A stretch of DNA of 64,000 bases from Thalassomonas haliotis (lineage in GTDB: Bacteria; Pseudomonadota; Gammaproteobacteria; Enterobacterales; Alteromonadaceae): positions 806,001 through 870,000 of the forward strand of contig NZ_CP059693.1 of NCBI RefSeq assembly GCF_028657945.1, read 5' to 3'. Positions 19,401-29,000 of this stretch are shown piece by piece. Each line of letters begins with the position of its first letter. Position 1 is the stretch's first letter. Made by a program: the position numbers and the translations under genes. The notes under the pieces were generated by a model, which was given only the letters and a program-made list of their open reading frames with translations, made no database searches and had not been told where the DNA came from.

Positions 19401-20346
19401 CGCCGGTCGTATCATCAACGCAGGTGTCGGCGCTATAAAGCAGGTCGACCCATTCGCTGTGGTCAATAAAGGGATTACGGTTGCCCTGGTATTCAAAGAT
19501 GCGGTCATTACGGTTTTGCTCGGTGGCATCTACCGGATCTGCTACATGCCATTCAAGCAGGCGGCATAAACGGCCAAGGGCAGGTTCGCTGGTGGAGGTT
19601 AAACGGTCAACAACCGTTAAGTCCGGGGTATGGGTATCCAGGCCTTCGTAGCGGATGTCCATATATAACACCATACGGGCAACGTCACCTTTAACCTCAT
19701 CGCGCGGCTCAAAAGAGTTGCTGTCGATGCGGGTATTGGGGGACTCGCTCAGCGTCTGCATGCTGTTATCGAAGTCGAGGTTGCCGCGGGAGGAGTTGAC
19801 GGAAATGTCTGTGGGTCTTAGGTGATGAATATCGGTATAGGCTTCATTTGAGGAACTTGAGAAACCATGGCTTTTCGCCCAGACATGTTCCCGGTTCCAG
19901 TTATCCGGATTGCTGCTTTGTGAGCCGCTGCCGTTGGATAATTTTGCCAGGGATGTGCCCTTGTATAATAAGATAACGTTATCGGGGTTGGCGGGATCTT
20001 CATCGGTCTCGGTTAATGCTGTCCAAACCTCGGAGTAGGTCAGGATTTTATGGCCGGTGCTGATTATGGTATTAATTGCCGCTTTAATTTCTGCCGCACT
20101 GTCGTTGTTGTTTACGGCATTGATGGCGTCGGCATAATAAACCGCATCGTCAAAGGTGCTGGCATCGGCTATTTTCGCCAAATCGGGACAGTTATAACAA
20201 ACCCCTTCGAGTGAAGCACTTGTTTCGCTGGTGATGCCAGTGCCGGTTGAAAGCTGATTGCCGGTAACCGCATTAAGCACGAGTTCGCTTGCTTGGGTTA
20301 CAGGTACACAAAAAAATGCCAGCAGAGCTGGTATTTTTAATTTCAT
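16420..20346 (-). CDS. ExeM/NucH-family extracellular endonuclease with C-terminal dockerin
   Basis: 1308 residues, secreted (signal peptide about 1-19). Domains in order: endonuclease-I-like domain (about 40-310) with its NREHVWAKSHG metal/His motif; a Gly/Asp-rich linker (GGGTDGGG repeats, about 315-345); two lamin-tail domains, each starting LxITEVMQNP (about 350-465 and 510-620); an OB-fold segment (about 690-800); an endonuclease/exonuclease/phosphatase domain (about 935-1240) with MNVLNLF, LMEIENDG, GDLNAYAMEDP and VADHDPVV catalytic motifs; and a duplicated type I dockerin (about 1255-1308) whose two loops (DVNGDGTLDFTD, DLDADGQITFAD) keep the calcium-binding Asp/Asn. Two different nuclease folds in one chain suggest broad extracellular DNA breakdown. 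GAGGAAAAG precedes the ATG. The cohesin-like PEP-CTERM gene follows. Confidence 0.92.
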   Translation of the reverse strand: MKLKIPALLAFFCVPVTQASELVLNAVTGNQLSTGTGITSETSASLEGVCYNCPDLAKIADASTFDDAVYYADAINAVNNNDSAAEIKAAINTIISTGHKILTYSEVWTALTETDEDPANPDNVILLYKGTSLAKLSNGSGSQSSNPDNWNREHVWAKSHGFSSSSNEAYTDIHHLRPTDISVNSSRGNLDFDNSMQTLSESPNTRIDSNSFEPRDEVKGDVARMVLYMDIRYEGLDTHTPDLTVVDRLTSTSEPALGRLCRLLEWHVADPVDATEQNRNDRIFEYQGNRNPFIDHSEWVDLLYSADTCVDDTTGGDGGGTDGGGTDGGGDGGGTGGGTDGGTGNISSNGQLTITEVMQNPGNGLNDSDAEWFEILNTGTGDINLNGWTIKDEGSDSFTITQDVIIPMGSYAVLGKSTDTVLNGGINVVYAYGDGMALSNGSDEILLVSPEGEVVDTIAYDNGNEWPDPNGASMTLISATTDNSLGGNWTTESEQNYAEGNFGTPGTGEATFELVITEVMQNPSAVADSAGEWFEVLNKGAIAVNINGWTLRDDDNDSHQITEDVILPAGAYSVFANNSDSSTNGGVEAIYQFSGMYLSNGSDELVLEMSDGTIADNIAWDGGPQWPDPTGKSMTLTSASLDNNVGSNWFEETSKSFGDGNFGTPGTGPDVSDGTDASTIGICADEASLISSIQGIEDITSTQGQKHVIEGVVTGVFANLNGFFVQEEHSDEDGDPQTSEGLFVANNANTVTPAVGAVVRVFGEVSESYGRTQLNASEDLLDCGTGSVSATSLSLPFASAQAPEALEGMLITIDSPLTVSNNYDLGKYGEVTLSNGRIFTPTNIYRPGTAEAIALAASNALNQVTLDDGQNGTNPETVIYPSGNLSASNTLRAGDQVTALTGVMDYSYSKYRIIPSQAPDIAAVNTRTDAPQLTPGNLTVASMNVLNLFNGDGQGGGFPTSRGADNLAEYERQVAKTVAAIIAMNADIIGLMEIENDGVDANSTLVDLVSRLNAVAGDNSYAFVNTGGPLGTDAIAVALLYKPGTVSPAADARVNNDEIFNRPPLAQTFSLNENGEQITIIANHFKAKLCTSATDLDKDQDDGQSCYNAKRQLQAQALIDWIASDSELSTQKDVLVMGDLNAYAMEDPIVKFTDQGYTNLIKHFNGTYAYSYSYGGAAGYLDHALANDSLLAKTVDTTDWHINADEPLVLDYNTENKSEQQLADFYAEDAYRVADHDPVVISFQLEKAVQSGDVNGDGTLDFTDYMLIYGMLGSTQGSANFDQAADLDADGQITFADMRLWQQIYANP

Positions 20347-20541
20347 GACTTTTCCTCAATGTAAGTTGTTGCCATTTTTTTGGCTTATTATTTTGGGCGT
20401 GCAAAATCATAAAATTGGAGTATGACATTGTCGTGACAGCGTCATAAAAATCCATCTAATCCAAAGGTAAAAAATGCAGGCCGGGCGAATTGTGAATATT
20501 TCTTGAACAATTTTTACACTTGTTATTGAAATACATCATTC

Positions 20542-20575
20542 ATGTTAAATTTAACATATATTGACCACTCGGTCA
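20542..20575. promoter_or_regulatory. Two adjacent operator-like palindromes upstream of the nuclease gene
   Basis: A perfect 16-bp palindrome (ATGTTAAATTTAACAT, 20542-20557) is followed four bases later by TGACC-ACTC-GGTCA (20562-20575). The second has the spacing of TetR-family sites. They lie 200-230 bp before the nuclease start, within a 583-bp gap (20347-20929) that has no other supported gene. The bound regulators are unknown. Confidence 0.5.
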
Positions 20576-20929
20576 TATTTTTTAGATGAATACTTGTCAA
20601 GGGTGTCAGGCAATAAAAATCAGCCAAGTTTTCTTCTCTATGCTAATTGATTCGGGTGTGTGAGTGATTTTTATACTATTTATTTTGGTGATGGCCGCGA
20701 TCGTAATGGTTAAGGATTGACTAACTGGTTATGTTTTTGTGAGTTGGTTGCCAGCATAAAAGCAAATGCTTGAGCGGCGCAGATAAAACGAATGTTCTTT
20801 TTGCTTTGACGGGGAGGGACTAGGCCTGAATTTTGGGGAAAGCCGGCGGCATTTGGGCTGGCTGAGCTTAAATGCCGCTGGTATCTGATCTTTGCAGCTC
20901 TAAAAGCGCAAAGACGGCAGCTAACGGTT

Positions 20930-21166
20930 TTACCAGGCGAGTTTATTTGGCTGTCCTCCCAATGCTGCGTCTGTACTGCCATTGTTGTTGACAGGTACGA
21001 TCCCTTTGACGAATAATTCGCCGTTTTGATCTATCAGATTAAGTTTGTGGAATTTGAGGGCGAAGGACATCGCCTGCAACAGGCTTTGTTTTTCTCCTTC
21101 GACCACGGCGTAGTCTTTATTGCAAGATTTTATCTGGCGTACTGCTTGTGGGGTATTCAGTTCCAT
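20930..21166 (-). CDS. Small hypothetical protein
   Basis: 78 residues, not recognised. The ATG has a fair ribosome site (GGAAG, about eight bases upstream). The composition is that of a soluble protein, with a hydrophobic pattern in the middle (SLLQAMSFALKFHKLNLIDQNGELFVKGIV) that could be a helix followed by a beta hairpin. There is no signal peptide or membrane segment. An overlapping plus-strand frame (21026-21232) is less convincing. It stands alone between the nuclease unit and the end of the cyclase operon. Confidence 0.5.
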   Translation of the reverse strand: MELNTPQAVRQIKSCNKDYAVVEGEKQSLLQAMSFALKFHKLNLIDQNGELFVKGIVPVNNNGSTDAALGGQPNKLAW

Positions 21167-21417
21167 ATTTACTTCCAGCTAAGTTCTTTAAAGGCATTAC
21201 TAAGCCTAGAACAGCTTTTTTGGAAAACGTGACGAAAAACCCGGCGGCTTGCAGGCAGGAGGAAATAAATTTCTAAGTAAATGATACTTAGGCTATTGAT
21301 TATTTCAAACCCGGAAATAAATCAGCAATGGCTTACAAACAAAGGCGGCGATTTCTTCGGTTATGCTCTTTTGTCCTATGGTTTTTAACCTGCTTTGTGT
21401 GTTTTTATCGCCGCTGT

Positions 21418-22986
21418 TTAGGGGACTCTCTGGCCGGGAGGGACATATCCGGGGATGGCATTGATATCAACATTGTCTATCTGCTCCGGTTTAAGGGCGC
21501 TTTGGGCAAAATCCAGGTAAACCTGTTTATCGATAAAAACATCGAAGATATCCGGGTCGATATGATGATCGAGTTTCATACGCCCTAAAATGGTCAGGGA
21601 CTCCGACAGGGTTTTTGCTGCTTTATAGGGTCTGTCTGCCGCGGTGAGCGCCTCGAAGATATCGGCGATGGCCATCATTCTTGCCGGTACCGACATCTGC
21701 TCCCGGGTCAGCCCCTTGGGGTAACCGCTGCCATCCATTTTTTCATGGTGGCCGCAGGCGTATTCCGGCACATTTTGCAGATGTTTGGGAAACTTGGTGG
21801 ATTCGAGCATCTCTACCGTGATATCCATATGTTCATTGATAATTTGCCGCTCCTGCGCGGTTAAAGTGCCGCGCTGGGTGATCAGGTGATGAACTTCGTT
21901 ATCGCTGAGGATGGCTTGCTTTTCTCCCGCTATGGTTACCCGATAGTGTTGCCTGATCTGCTGCACCCGGTCGATTTTTTCCTGGTTAAAAAATTCGCTG
22001 CCGATATTGGCCTTGCGGATAAACTCCCGGTCGCTTTCCAGCTGGGTGAGTTTTTGCTGGCGGCTTATCGGCGACAGTTCGGGGTTATGCTCAAGGTCGC
22101 GCCGGGCGATTTCAAACCTGGCATCAACCAGGGCGATGCGGTCAAAAATCCCCTCCAGCTTAGTGGCCTTGTCCATGATATGGGCGGGGGTGGCCACTTT
22201 GCCGCAATCGTGCAGCCAGGCGGCGACGGAGATTTCATGAAAGTCTTCCAGGGCTAAGGTGAAATCTTTCAGCGGTCCCGAATCGGTCTCATGGCAGGCC
22301 CGGGCCAGCAACAGGGTGATTTCCGGTACCCGGCGGCAGTGCCCCCCGGTATAGGGGGATTTTTTATCTATGGCTTCGGCGATGAGTTTGGAGAAGGTAG
22401 TGAACAGGGTTTCCATATCATCGATAAGCTGTTTGTTGGTAAGCACGACTGCCGCCAGCGAGGTCAGCGCACGTACCTGGCGCTGGTCGTTTGGGCTAAA
22501 GGGCACTATTTCACCGCTATCACAGGTGGCATTTAGCAGCTGCAATACGCCGTTTAATGCCCCGAGATGATCTTTCATCGGCAGGGTCAATAGCGACTGG
22601 GTACGGTAGCCCGTCTGATTGTCCATTTGCCGGGCGGCGCTGGTATCGTAATTTTTGTCGTGATAGGCGTCTTTGATATTGATGATGTCACCGGTGGCGG
22701 CGGCCACGGCAACCGTGGCCTTGGTATTGATTTTATCATTGATGTAAATGGGAATGTCGGCGAAGGTGATCTCGTGTGCCGTGGTGCCCCCCAAATGTAG
22801 TTTTAAGGATTTATTGATGATGGTCTCAAACTTGAGGGCGTGTGCTTCTGTTACCGAGTAAATGGTGCCGCCGTCGGCACGGGTTAAAATAATGGCATTG
22901 AGCAGGATTTTTTCCAACAGCAGGCGGTGGTCCTTTTCAGTGGATAGGGCGATGCCGATTTCGGTAAAAAGCTCTACGCTGTTCAT
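21418..22986 (-). CDS. GAF and HD-GYP domain protein (c-di-GMP phosphodiesterase type)
   Basis: 522 residues from the ATG at 22986; a longer frame to 23154 exists but overlaps the cyclase gene and lacks family sequence. An N-terminal GAF domain (about 1-190) includes RADGGTIYSV and the NQTGYRTQSLLTLPM stretch. The HD-GYP domain (about 215-490) keeps the HD dyad (LHDCGKV, about residue 259) and the GYP motif (HHEKMDGSGYPKGL, about 415-428), so c-di-GMP hydrolysis is plausible. A long helical insertion between the two motifs is rich in charged residues. It is last in the six-gene operon, 43 bp after the adenylate cyclase gene; the GAF domain could bind a cyclic nucleotide made by that neighbour (inference). 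Confidence 0.88.
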   Translation of the reverse strand: MNSVELFTEIGIALSTEKDHRLLLEKILLNAIILTRADGGTIYSVTEAHALKFETIINKSLKLHLGGTTAHEITFADIPIYINDKINTKATVAVAAATGDIINIKDAYHDKNYDTSAARQMDNQTGYRTQSLLTLPMKDHLGALNGVLQLLNATCDSGEIVPFSPNDQRQVRALTSLAAVVLTNKQLIDDMETLFTTFSKLIAEAIDKKSPYTGGHCRRVPEITLLLARACHETDSGPLKDFTLALEDFHEISVAAWLHDCGKVATPAHIMDKATKLEGIFDRIALVDARFEIARRDLEHNPELSPISRQQKLTQLESDREFIRKANIGSEFFNQEKIDRVQQIRQHYRVTIAGEKQAILSDNEVHHLITQRGTLTAQERQIINEHMDITVEMLESTKFPKHLQNVPEYACGHHEKMDGSGYPKGLTREQMSVPARMMAIADIFEALTAADRPYKAAKTLSESLTILGRMKLDHHIDPDIFDVFIDKQVYLDFAQSALKPEQIDNVDINAIPGYVPPGQRVP

Positions 22987-23029
22987 CTTGAGGTCCGTGT
23001 CAACTTTCTTACTATTTGATTCATCTGGC

Positions 23030-25222
23030 TTATTTACTTGTATGAGTATAGGCGCCGTCCCAGTTTTCGCCCGGCGGATGGTCAATAAAGTAGTGGATGC
23101 GCTGCCGGTAGAGATCATGGAGCACCTTGTCGTCATAGACCCGGATAATTTCATCTAAAGCCGTTAACGCCTTTGTAAAGGCTTGTTGCCGGTAAAGGGC
23201 AAAAACCCGGTTAAAGGCCTCAAGCTGATTGATAATACCGGGCTCGCTGTCCGGAGGGAAAGGGCGGTAAATGGTGATGGCATGCGCTTTTCCTTTTACC
23301 CTGACCTTGTCGATGATCTGATAAAGATAGTGGGGGGCCGACGATTTAGTGAATTCGCTTACCAGCAGGTTGAGGCCGTAATATTTGGTCAGGCCTTCGA
23401 GGCGGGAGCCCAGGTTCACCGCATCTCCCAAAACGGTATAGGCGCGGCGAAAGCTGGATCCCATATCGCCGACATTCATTTCGCCGCTGTTGAGTCCTAT
23501 GCCGATATTGATCTCCGGCCAGCCTTTGGCGGCAAATGCTTTTGATAAGCTTTCCGTTACCCTGAGCATGGCAAAGGCGGCATCGAGGGCATGCGGACCG
23601 TGCGCTTTATCGCTCAGGGGCGCCCCCCAAAAAGCCATCACCATATCGCCGACATACTTGTCTATGGTGCCCTGGTGCTGGAAAATCTGCTCGGTGACCG
23701 GCGAGAAATAGGCATTAAGCAGCTTTTTCAGTTCATTGGCGCTGAGACTTTCCGACAGGCGGGTAAAGTCGCGGATATCGGCAAACAGCACGGTCAGTTC
23801 TTTTCTTTCTCCCGCCATGGCGTCGGCATCGCTCTCTTCAAGCAAACGGTCGATATGCGCCGGCGGGACATATTGATCAAAAATGGCTTTGACCTGGCGG
23901 CGCTGGAGGTTCTCCCGGTAAAACCCCCGGGCGATTGCCAGCAGCGATAAGATCACCACCAGGCATAACACCGGGATCACCGGCAGGTGGATGCCGGAAT
24001 AATACCAGATAGCGATATTGAACAGGGCGGCCAGGGCAAAGATCAGACCGGCGGATAAGGCCATCAGTGCCGGGGAGATCTCCAGCAATAACAGGGTCAG
24101 CAGTAAGGTGCAGATCAGCAGTTGCAGCATATTGGCTGCCAGCCACCAGTGGGGCTGGACCACTTGTTGCTCAGGTTGGGTCAGGGCATCAAATACGCTG
24201 GCGTGAATTTCAATGCCGGGATAAACCAGGGACACAGGAGTGCTGCGCAAATCCGCCATGCCCACGGAGGAAGTACCGACAAAAACCACGGCGCCGTCGA
24301 AGCGTTGGTCGGGGATCCTCGCCCTGATAACATCACTGGCTGAGCTGTAGGGATAGCTTCTAGCCGGCCCTTTATAGGGGATCAGCAGCTGTCCGGAATT
24401 GTCTGTGGCCAGGACCTCCTGGCCTAATTTGATGCCCGACAGAAATAATTGCTCCTGCTCCTTGTGCCAAACCGGGGTTATGGTTTCGGCAAAACTGTAG
24501 ACCCTGAAGGTTTCCAGCGCCAGTGACGGATATAACTGGCCGCGGTATTCGCTTAACAAAGCGGCTCTGCGGATGATGCCGTCAACATCCAAAATGGCAT
24601 TGATAAAGCCCTGTCCCTGGGCCCTGGCATTTAACTTGGCGATGCTGGCGTTAAAACCGGCAAAGCGGTGCAGTTCGTGTACGCCGGGCGTATGCAGCTG
24701 CCGTACCTGCGGGGGCAGGATTTGTCCCTGTGCCAGGGTCTGGTCATGCTGGAACAGGCTGGCGAGCACGACATCGTTATTGGCAATTTGTGCGGCAAAG
24801 TGGCTGTCATCGTCTACCCGGGGCTGAAGTTGCGCCAGGCGTAAGTCCAGCGCTTTATCTTCATCTTCGAGTAAGGGGCGGATGCGGGCCACCGGATTTT
24901 GCTGGGGCTCGGAAAACATCATATCAAAGCTGATCACAATTGCGCCGTAACGGGTCAGTTGCTCAACTAACGCCGCCAGGTGTTTTCTCGGCCAGGGCCA
25001 GCGGCCGATCTCCTGCAGGCTTTGTTCATCGATATCGACAATCTGGATATTGGCGGGGGAAGCCGGCCTTGGCGGGGTGAAATATAACAGTTTAATATCA
25101 TAGGCCATGCCTTCCAGGCGTTCGAGCCAGCGGGGCTGCTGCCACTGCAGCAACATCACCGCGACCATAACCGCCAGGGTTAACAGCAGATCGCTAAAAA
25201 AACGCTGCCGTCCTTTAACCAT
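23030..25222 (-). CDS. CHASE2-domain class III adenylate cyclase
   Basis: About 730 residues from the ATG at 25222, which overlaps the hydrolase stop by eight bases. An N-terminal membrane helix, then a periplasmic CHASE2 sensor (about 30-335; opening ANIQIVDIDEQSLQEIGRWP, with FDMMFSEP), three membrane helices (about 350-430), then a catalytic domain (about 470-660). Both metal aspartates are in LFADIRDFT and GDMVMAFWGAP; the base-recognising Lys is in GTIDKYVGD; the transition-state Asn and Arg are in GDAVNLGSRLE. All key residues for cAMP synthesis are present in one chain, as in homodimeric cyclases. Signals sensed outside would change cytoplasmic cAMP. Confidence 0.92.
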   Translation of the reverse strand: MVKGRQRFFSDLLLTLAVMVAVMLLQWQQPRWLERLEGMAYDIKLLYFTPPRPASPANIQIVDIDEQSLQEIGRWPWPRKHLAALVEQLTRYGAIVISFDMMFSEPQQNPVARIRPLLEDEDKALDLRLAQLQPRVDDDSHFAAQIANNDVVLASLFQHDQTLAQGQILPPQVRQLHTPGVHELHRFAGFNASIAKLNARAQGQGFINAILDVDGIIRRAALLSEYRGQLYPSLALETFRVYSFAETITPVWHKEQEQLFLSGIKLGQEVLATDNSGQLLIPYKGPARSYPYSSASDVIRARIPDQRFDGAVVFVGTSSVGMADLRSTPVSLVYPGIEIHASVFDALTQPEQQVVQPHWWLAANMLQLLICTLLLTLLLLEISPALMALSAGLIFALAALFNIAIWYYSGIHLPVIPVLCLVVILSLLAIARGFYRENLQRRQVKAIFDQYVPPAHIDRLLEESDADAMAGERKELTVLFADIRDFTRLSESLSANELKKLLNAYFSPVTEQIFQHQGTIDKYVGDMVMAFWGAPLSDKAHGPHALDAAFAMLRVTESLSKAFAAKGWPEINIGIGLNSGEMNVGDMGSSFRRAYTVLGDAVNLGSRLEGLTKYYGLNLLVSEFTKSSAPHYLYQIIDKVRVKGKAHAITIYRPFPPDSEPGIINQLEAFNRVFALYRQQAFTKALTALDEIIRVYDDKVLHDLYRQRIHYFIDHPPGENWDGAYTHTSK

Positions 25223-26066
25223 GGCTATCCAGGATAAAACGGCTTTGCTCGCGGGCGGCAAAGACTTCAAGTGTTGACTGTTGTCTTTGAATCTCCTGAT
25301 GGACCCGGGCCAGCATCTGCTCTATTTCATTATCGCTTCTGCAGTGGTCATGGCTGAACAGGCATAAGTGCCTGATCCTGGCGGCAATGGCCAGGTCGAT
25401 CACCGACTCGTAGCAGGTATGGCCCCAGCCGGACTTTGCCGGAAAATCGTCGGGAAAATATTGGGCGTCGTGGATCAAGAGATCCAGTTCCCGGGTGAAT
25501 TCCTGCCATTGGTTCAAGCTGGTGTTGACCGGACCGGGGGGAAAGAGTTCATTATCGGTAATGTAGGCAAAGCGCTGTTTTTGGTTATCAATCAGGTAGG
25601 CGCTGCCGCCGCCGGGATGGTTGAGCACTTTTCGGCTGATGGTGAGCTGCCCTATGGATATTGGCGTGTGGCCAGCAGGACTGGGCATTACCCTGATATC
25701 GGCCGCCAGCTGCCCGGAAGCTACCGGGAATAAGCTGCCGGCCATTTGCTTTAAAATCGCCTGCGGCTGCATCGGCCGGGTTAGCCCCGGCAAAATATGG
25801 ATCTGCCGGTTTTTCTGGTAGGCGGGTTTAAAAAAAGGAAAACCCTGGATATGGTCCCAATGGTTATGGCTCAGTAGCAGGTAGATAGGTTTGTTATCGT
25901 TAAGCAGCTGCTCTCCCAGGGGGATAATGCCTGTGCCGGCATCCAGCACCAGGTGGAAATCCTCTCCCGTGTCCAGGTGGATACAGGGGGTATTGCCGCC
26001 GTATTTTATCGTGTGGCTGCCGGGGGCGGGCACTGAGCCCCTGACGCCGTAAAATGTGAGTATCAT
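25215..26066 (-). CDS. MBL-fold metallo-hydrolase
   Basis: 283 residues from the ATG at 26066, one base after the stop of the lipoprotein gene (TGATATG). A typical opening (TFYGVRGSVPAPG, IKYGGNTPCIHL) and the zinc motif SHNHWDHIQGF (HxHxDH, about 66-72), then DAQYFPDDF, GHTCYESVIDLA and FSHDH for further ligands. This branch is related to RNase Z-like and cyclic-nucleotide phosphodiesterase enzymes. Next to a cyclase, a phosphodiesterase-type role is possible but not shown. No signal peptide, so cytoplasmic. It is translationally coupled to both neighbours. Confidence 0.85.
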   Translation of the reverse strand: MILTFYGVRGSVPAPGSHTIKYGGNTPCIHLDTGEDFHLVLDAGTGIIPLGEQLLNDNKPIYLLLSHNHWDHIQGFPFFKPAYQKNRQIHILPGLTRPMQPQAILKQMAGSLFPVASGQLAADIRVMPSPAGHTPISIGQLTISRKVLNHPGGGSAYLIDNQKQRFAYITDNELFPPGPVNTSLNQWQEFTRELDLLIHDAQYFPDDFPAKSGWGHTCYESVIDLAIAARIRHLCLFSHDHCRSDNEIEQMLARVHQEIQRQQSTLEVFAAREQSRFILDSHG

Positions 26067-26067
26067 A

Positions 26068-29000
26068 TCAGAAGTGATCCTGTCCCCGGATAAAGCTGCC
26101 CTTGTCGCCGACGGCGTAAATGTCATCGTTATTTATGATGACATCGTTGAGGTTTTCCCCCGAGCCGGCGAAGGCAGAAATCCAGGTGACGCCGTCTACG
26201 CTGGTATAGGTGGCGCCGAGATCTCCCAGGCTTATATAGTTGCCGTTGTTATAGGTGATAGTATTGAGATTGTCGCTAAACCCTGTGCCGAGTTGGCTAA
26301 AACTGCCGGAGCTGCTGCCGGTGACTATCACGCCGTTATCGCCGACTATGATGGCCTTACCGCCGTCATAGTCGAGATCGTTTAACTGGCCAAAACCACT
26401 GTTGGAATGGTTGTCGGTCCAGGTGGTGCCTCCCGGGGCGGCGGTATTGTCCCGGTGCAGGATCTTGCCGTTCTGGCCGACGGCGACAAAGGCGTTGTCA
26501 TCATGGCTGATGCCGTAGAGATGTTCGCCGGGGACAGTGCCGGCGGGCAGGGTTTCCACCAGCCAAGTGATGCCGTCGCTGCTGGTCATCATCAGGCCGT
26601 TTTCCCCGACAATGACATAGAGGGAAAAGGGGTTGCTGCTGGTATCGAGTCCCTGATACCAGAAGATATCCTGTAAATTCTCGCCGGTGGGCACACTTAA
26701 TGTTGACCACACTGAGCCTGTGCTGCTGGTCATCACCAGGCCGTTGTCGCCGACGGCAATAAATGCGTTATTAAAAAACTCCACCTGGTTAATGGTGCCG
26801 GGCAAGGTGCTGGTGCTTGAACTCCAGCTTATGGCATCATTGCTTAACCAGAAAACGCTGTCGCTGCCGGCGCGGATCACCGTGCCGTTGCCGTAGGCGA
26901 TACCGTTAAAGTTGTTGTGATCGCCTGTGTCTACCTGGTTAAAGGTACTGGCATCGCTGGAGCCCAGCAGCTGGCTATTGTCGCCGGCGACAATAAACTT
27001 GCCGCCGTCCCAGATGACATCATTGAGGGCGTCGCTGCCGAGGCTGGATAATAACGACCAGCTTACCCCGTCGCTGCTGGTGATCACTGTGCCGGTATCC
27101 CCTACCGCCATATACAGGCCGTTGCCGTATTCGACCGCATATAAATTGGCGGAGGTCGTGCTGGTGACCGGCAGCCATGACAAGCCGTCGCTGCTGTTAA
27201 GCACGACGCCGTTACCACCCACAGCCACCAGTAAATCCGTGCCATTGCCGGCGATATCGTATAAATGCTCGCTGGTGCCGCTGCTCCTTATGGTCCAGTT
27301 GCTGCCGTCGCTGCTGGTTTCTATGGTGCCGTTTTCGCCGACGATGACCAGGGTGTTGAGGTCAAAATTGAGACCGTGAAAAACCTCCGCCGAATTCGGC
27401 ACCGAGGGAGTCCAGTTGACGCCGTCGAGGGAGAACATGACTTTTTGCAAGCCGGCGGCGATAAACTCGCTACCGGTGAAAATAATGTCCTGCATGGCAA
27501 CATCGACACTGATCTGCCGCTCGACCCAGACGCCATCATCCTGGGGGCTGGCGCTGCTTTGCTGACTGATAAAAACCGAGCCGGCCTTGCCGACGGCAAC
27601 GCGTGTCGTCACCCCGGGGCTTAGCAGGGTATTGCCGGCGGTGGCGGCAGTTAAACTGGTGAGTTGCTCATGATAGGCATGCTCCCAGTTGGTGGCATCT
27701 TTACTGGTGAAAGTATTGTGATCCGCCAGCAGATAATAATGGCTGCCGTCAAAGCTTAAATGGTTGAAATCCAGCGGCGGCAGGTTGGGCAGGCTATGAT
27801 CCCCCCACCAGCTGATTTCTTCTACCGACAAAGTGGCCAGGGCGCGGCTCTGCACTCCGGCGCTGTCTTTTATAAAATATAAAAAGCTGTCACTGCCGGA
27901 AAAGTCTGTATCCGGTGTATAAGTGAAAGAGGAGTCGCTATTTATCGTCAATATGCCTTTTTCCACTCCGGCCACAACGCCCTGGTAGGTGATGGCATCG
28001 CCGTCGATATCGCTGTCGTTGGCCAAAGGGACGGGCCAGCTGACATTATCAACCGTTATATTGGTGTTGGCGCGTAAGTGGTAATCGTCGGGTTTGGCCT
28101 CGGGCTGGTTATTGACGAAAACAGTGATCGATACGTTGGCATTGTCCGTGTTGCCTTTGCTATCGGACAGTTGATAAATAAAGCTGTCGCTGCCGGTAAA
28201 TCCTGCGTTGGGGGTATAGCTAAAGGTACCGTCGGTACTCAGGTTTAATACGCCGTTAGCGACATTGCTGAGCAGGGTGACGGTTAAATTATCACCCTCG
28301 GGATTTATGTCATTGTTTAACAGATCTTCTACCGGACTGTTGTCCGCAACTAAAACGGTATCTTGCGCCAGGCTAAAAAAGTCATTAACGGCGGTCGGCG
28401 CCTGGATGACTCCGCTAATGGTTACCGTTACTTTTCCCGAGCTGACTCCCCCGTTGCCGTCTGCTACTTCATAGTTAAAACTGTCCTCTGTTTCATCGCT
28501 GGCCGGTACATAGTTTAAAGTATTATCCGCCAGGATAGTGATAGTGCCGCTACCGCCGGTGATCCCGGTTATGGCCAGGGGATCGCCTTCTATATCCTTG
28601 TCGTTGGCCAGGACATCTAAATTAGTACTGCTGCCTGTTATTACCTGGACATCATCATCTTCGGCTAGCGGGGCATCATTGACCGGGTTAATGGTCAGGG
28701 TCACTATGGCGCTGACGTTATGGTCATGGCCGTCATCAATAAAGTAACTAAAGCTGTCGATGCCGTTGAAGTCCGGGGTTGGCGTATAGCTCAGCTTGTT
28801 ATCTGCCAGGCTGAGTTCGCCGTGATTGGTTTGCAGGCTGTCCAGGGTGACGGTCAAGGTGTCGCCGTCTTGGTCACTGTCATTGAGCAGGACGTCAATA
28901 ATAATAACTTCATCTTCATCCAATGTGATGTCATCGTCCTGGGCAAGGGGGGGGAAATTGACTGCGTTGACGGTGATCTGCACGCTGGCCTGTGCCGTGC

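Noticed and set aside
19290-19529. Glycine/alanine-rich open frames around the nuclease linker
   Set aside because: They are shadows of the GGGTDGGG linker repeat in other frames.
20710-20982. 90-residue minus-strand open frame
   Set aside because: It overlaps the end of the better 78-residue frame, has odd composition and no ribosome site.
21026-21232. 68-residue plus-strand open frame opposite the small hypothetical gene
   Set aside because: It has no ribosome site; the minus-strand frame has one and a better composition.
22987-23154. Longer start for the GAF/HD-GYP gene
   Set aside because: The extra residues (MKLSGSMTTRCSM...) lie in the cyclase coding region in another frame and do not look like the family.
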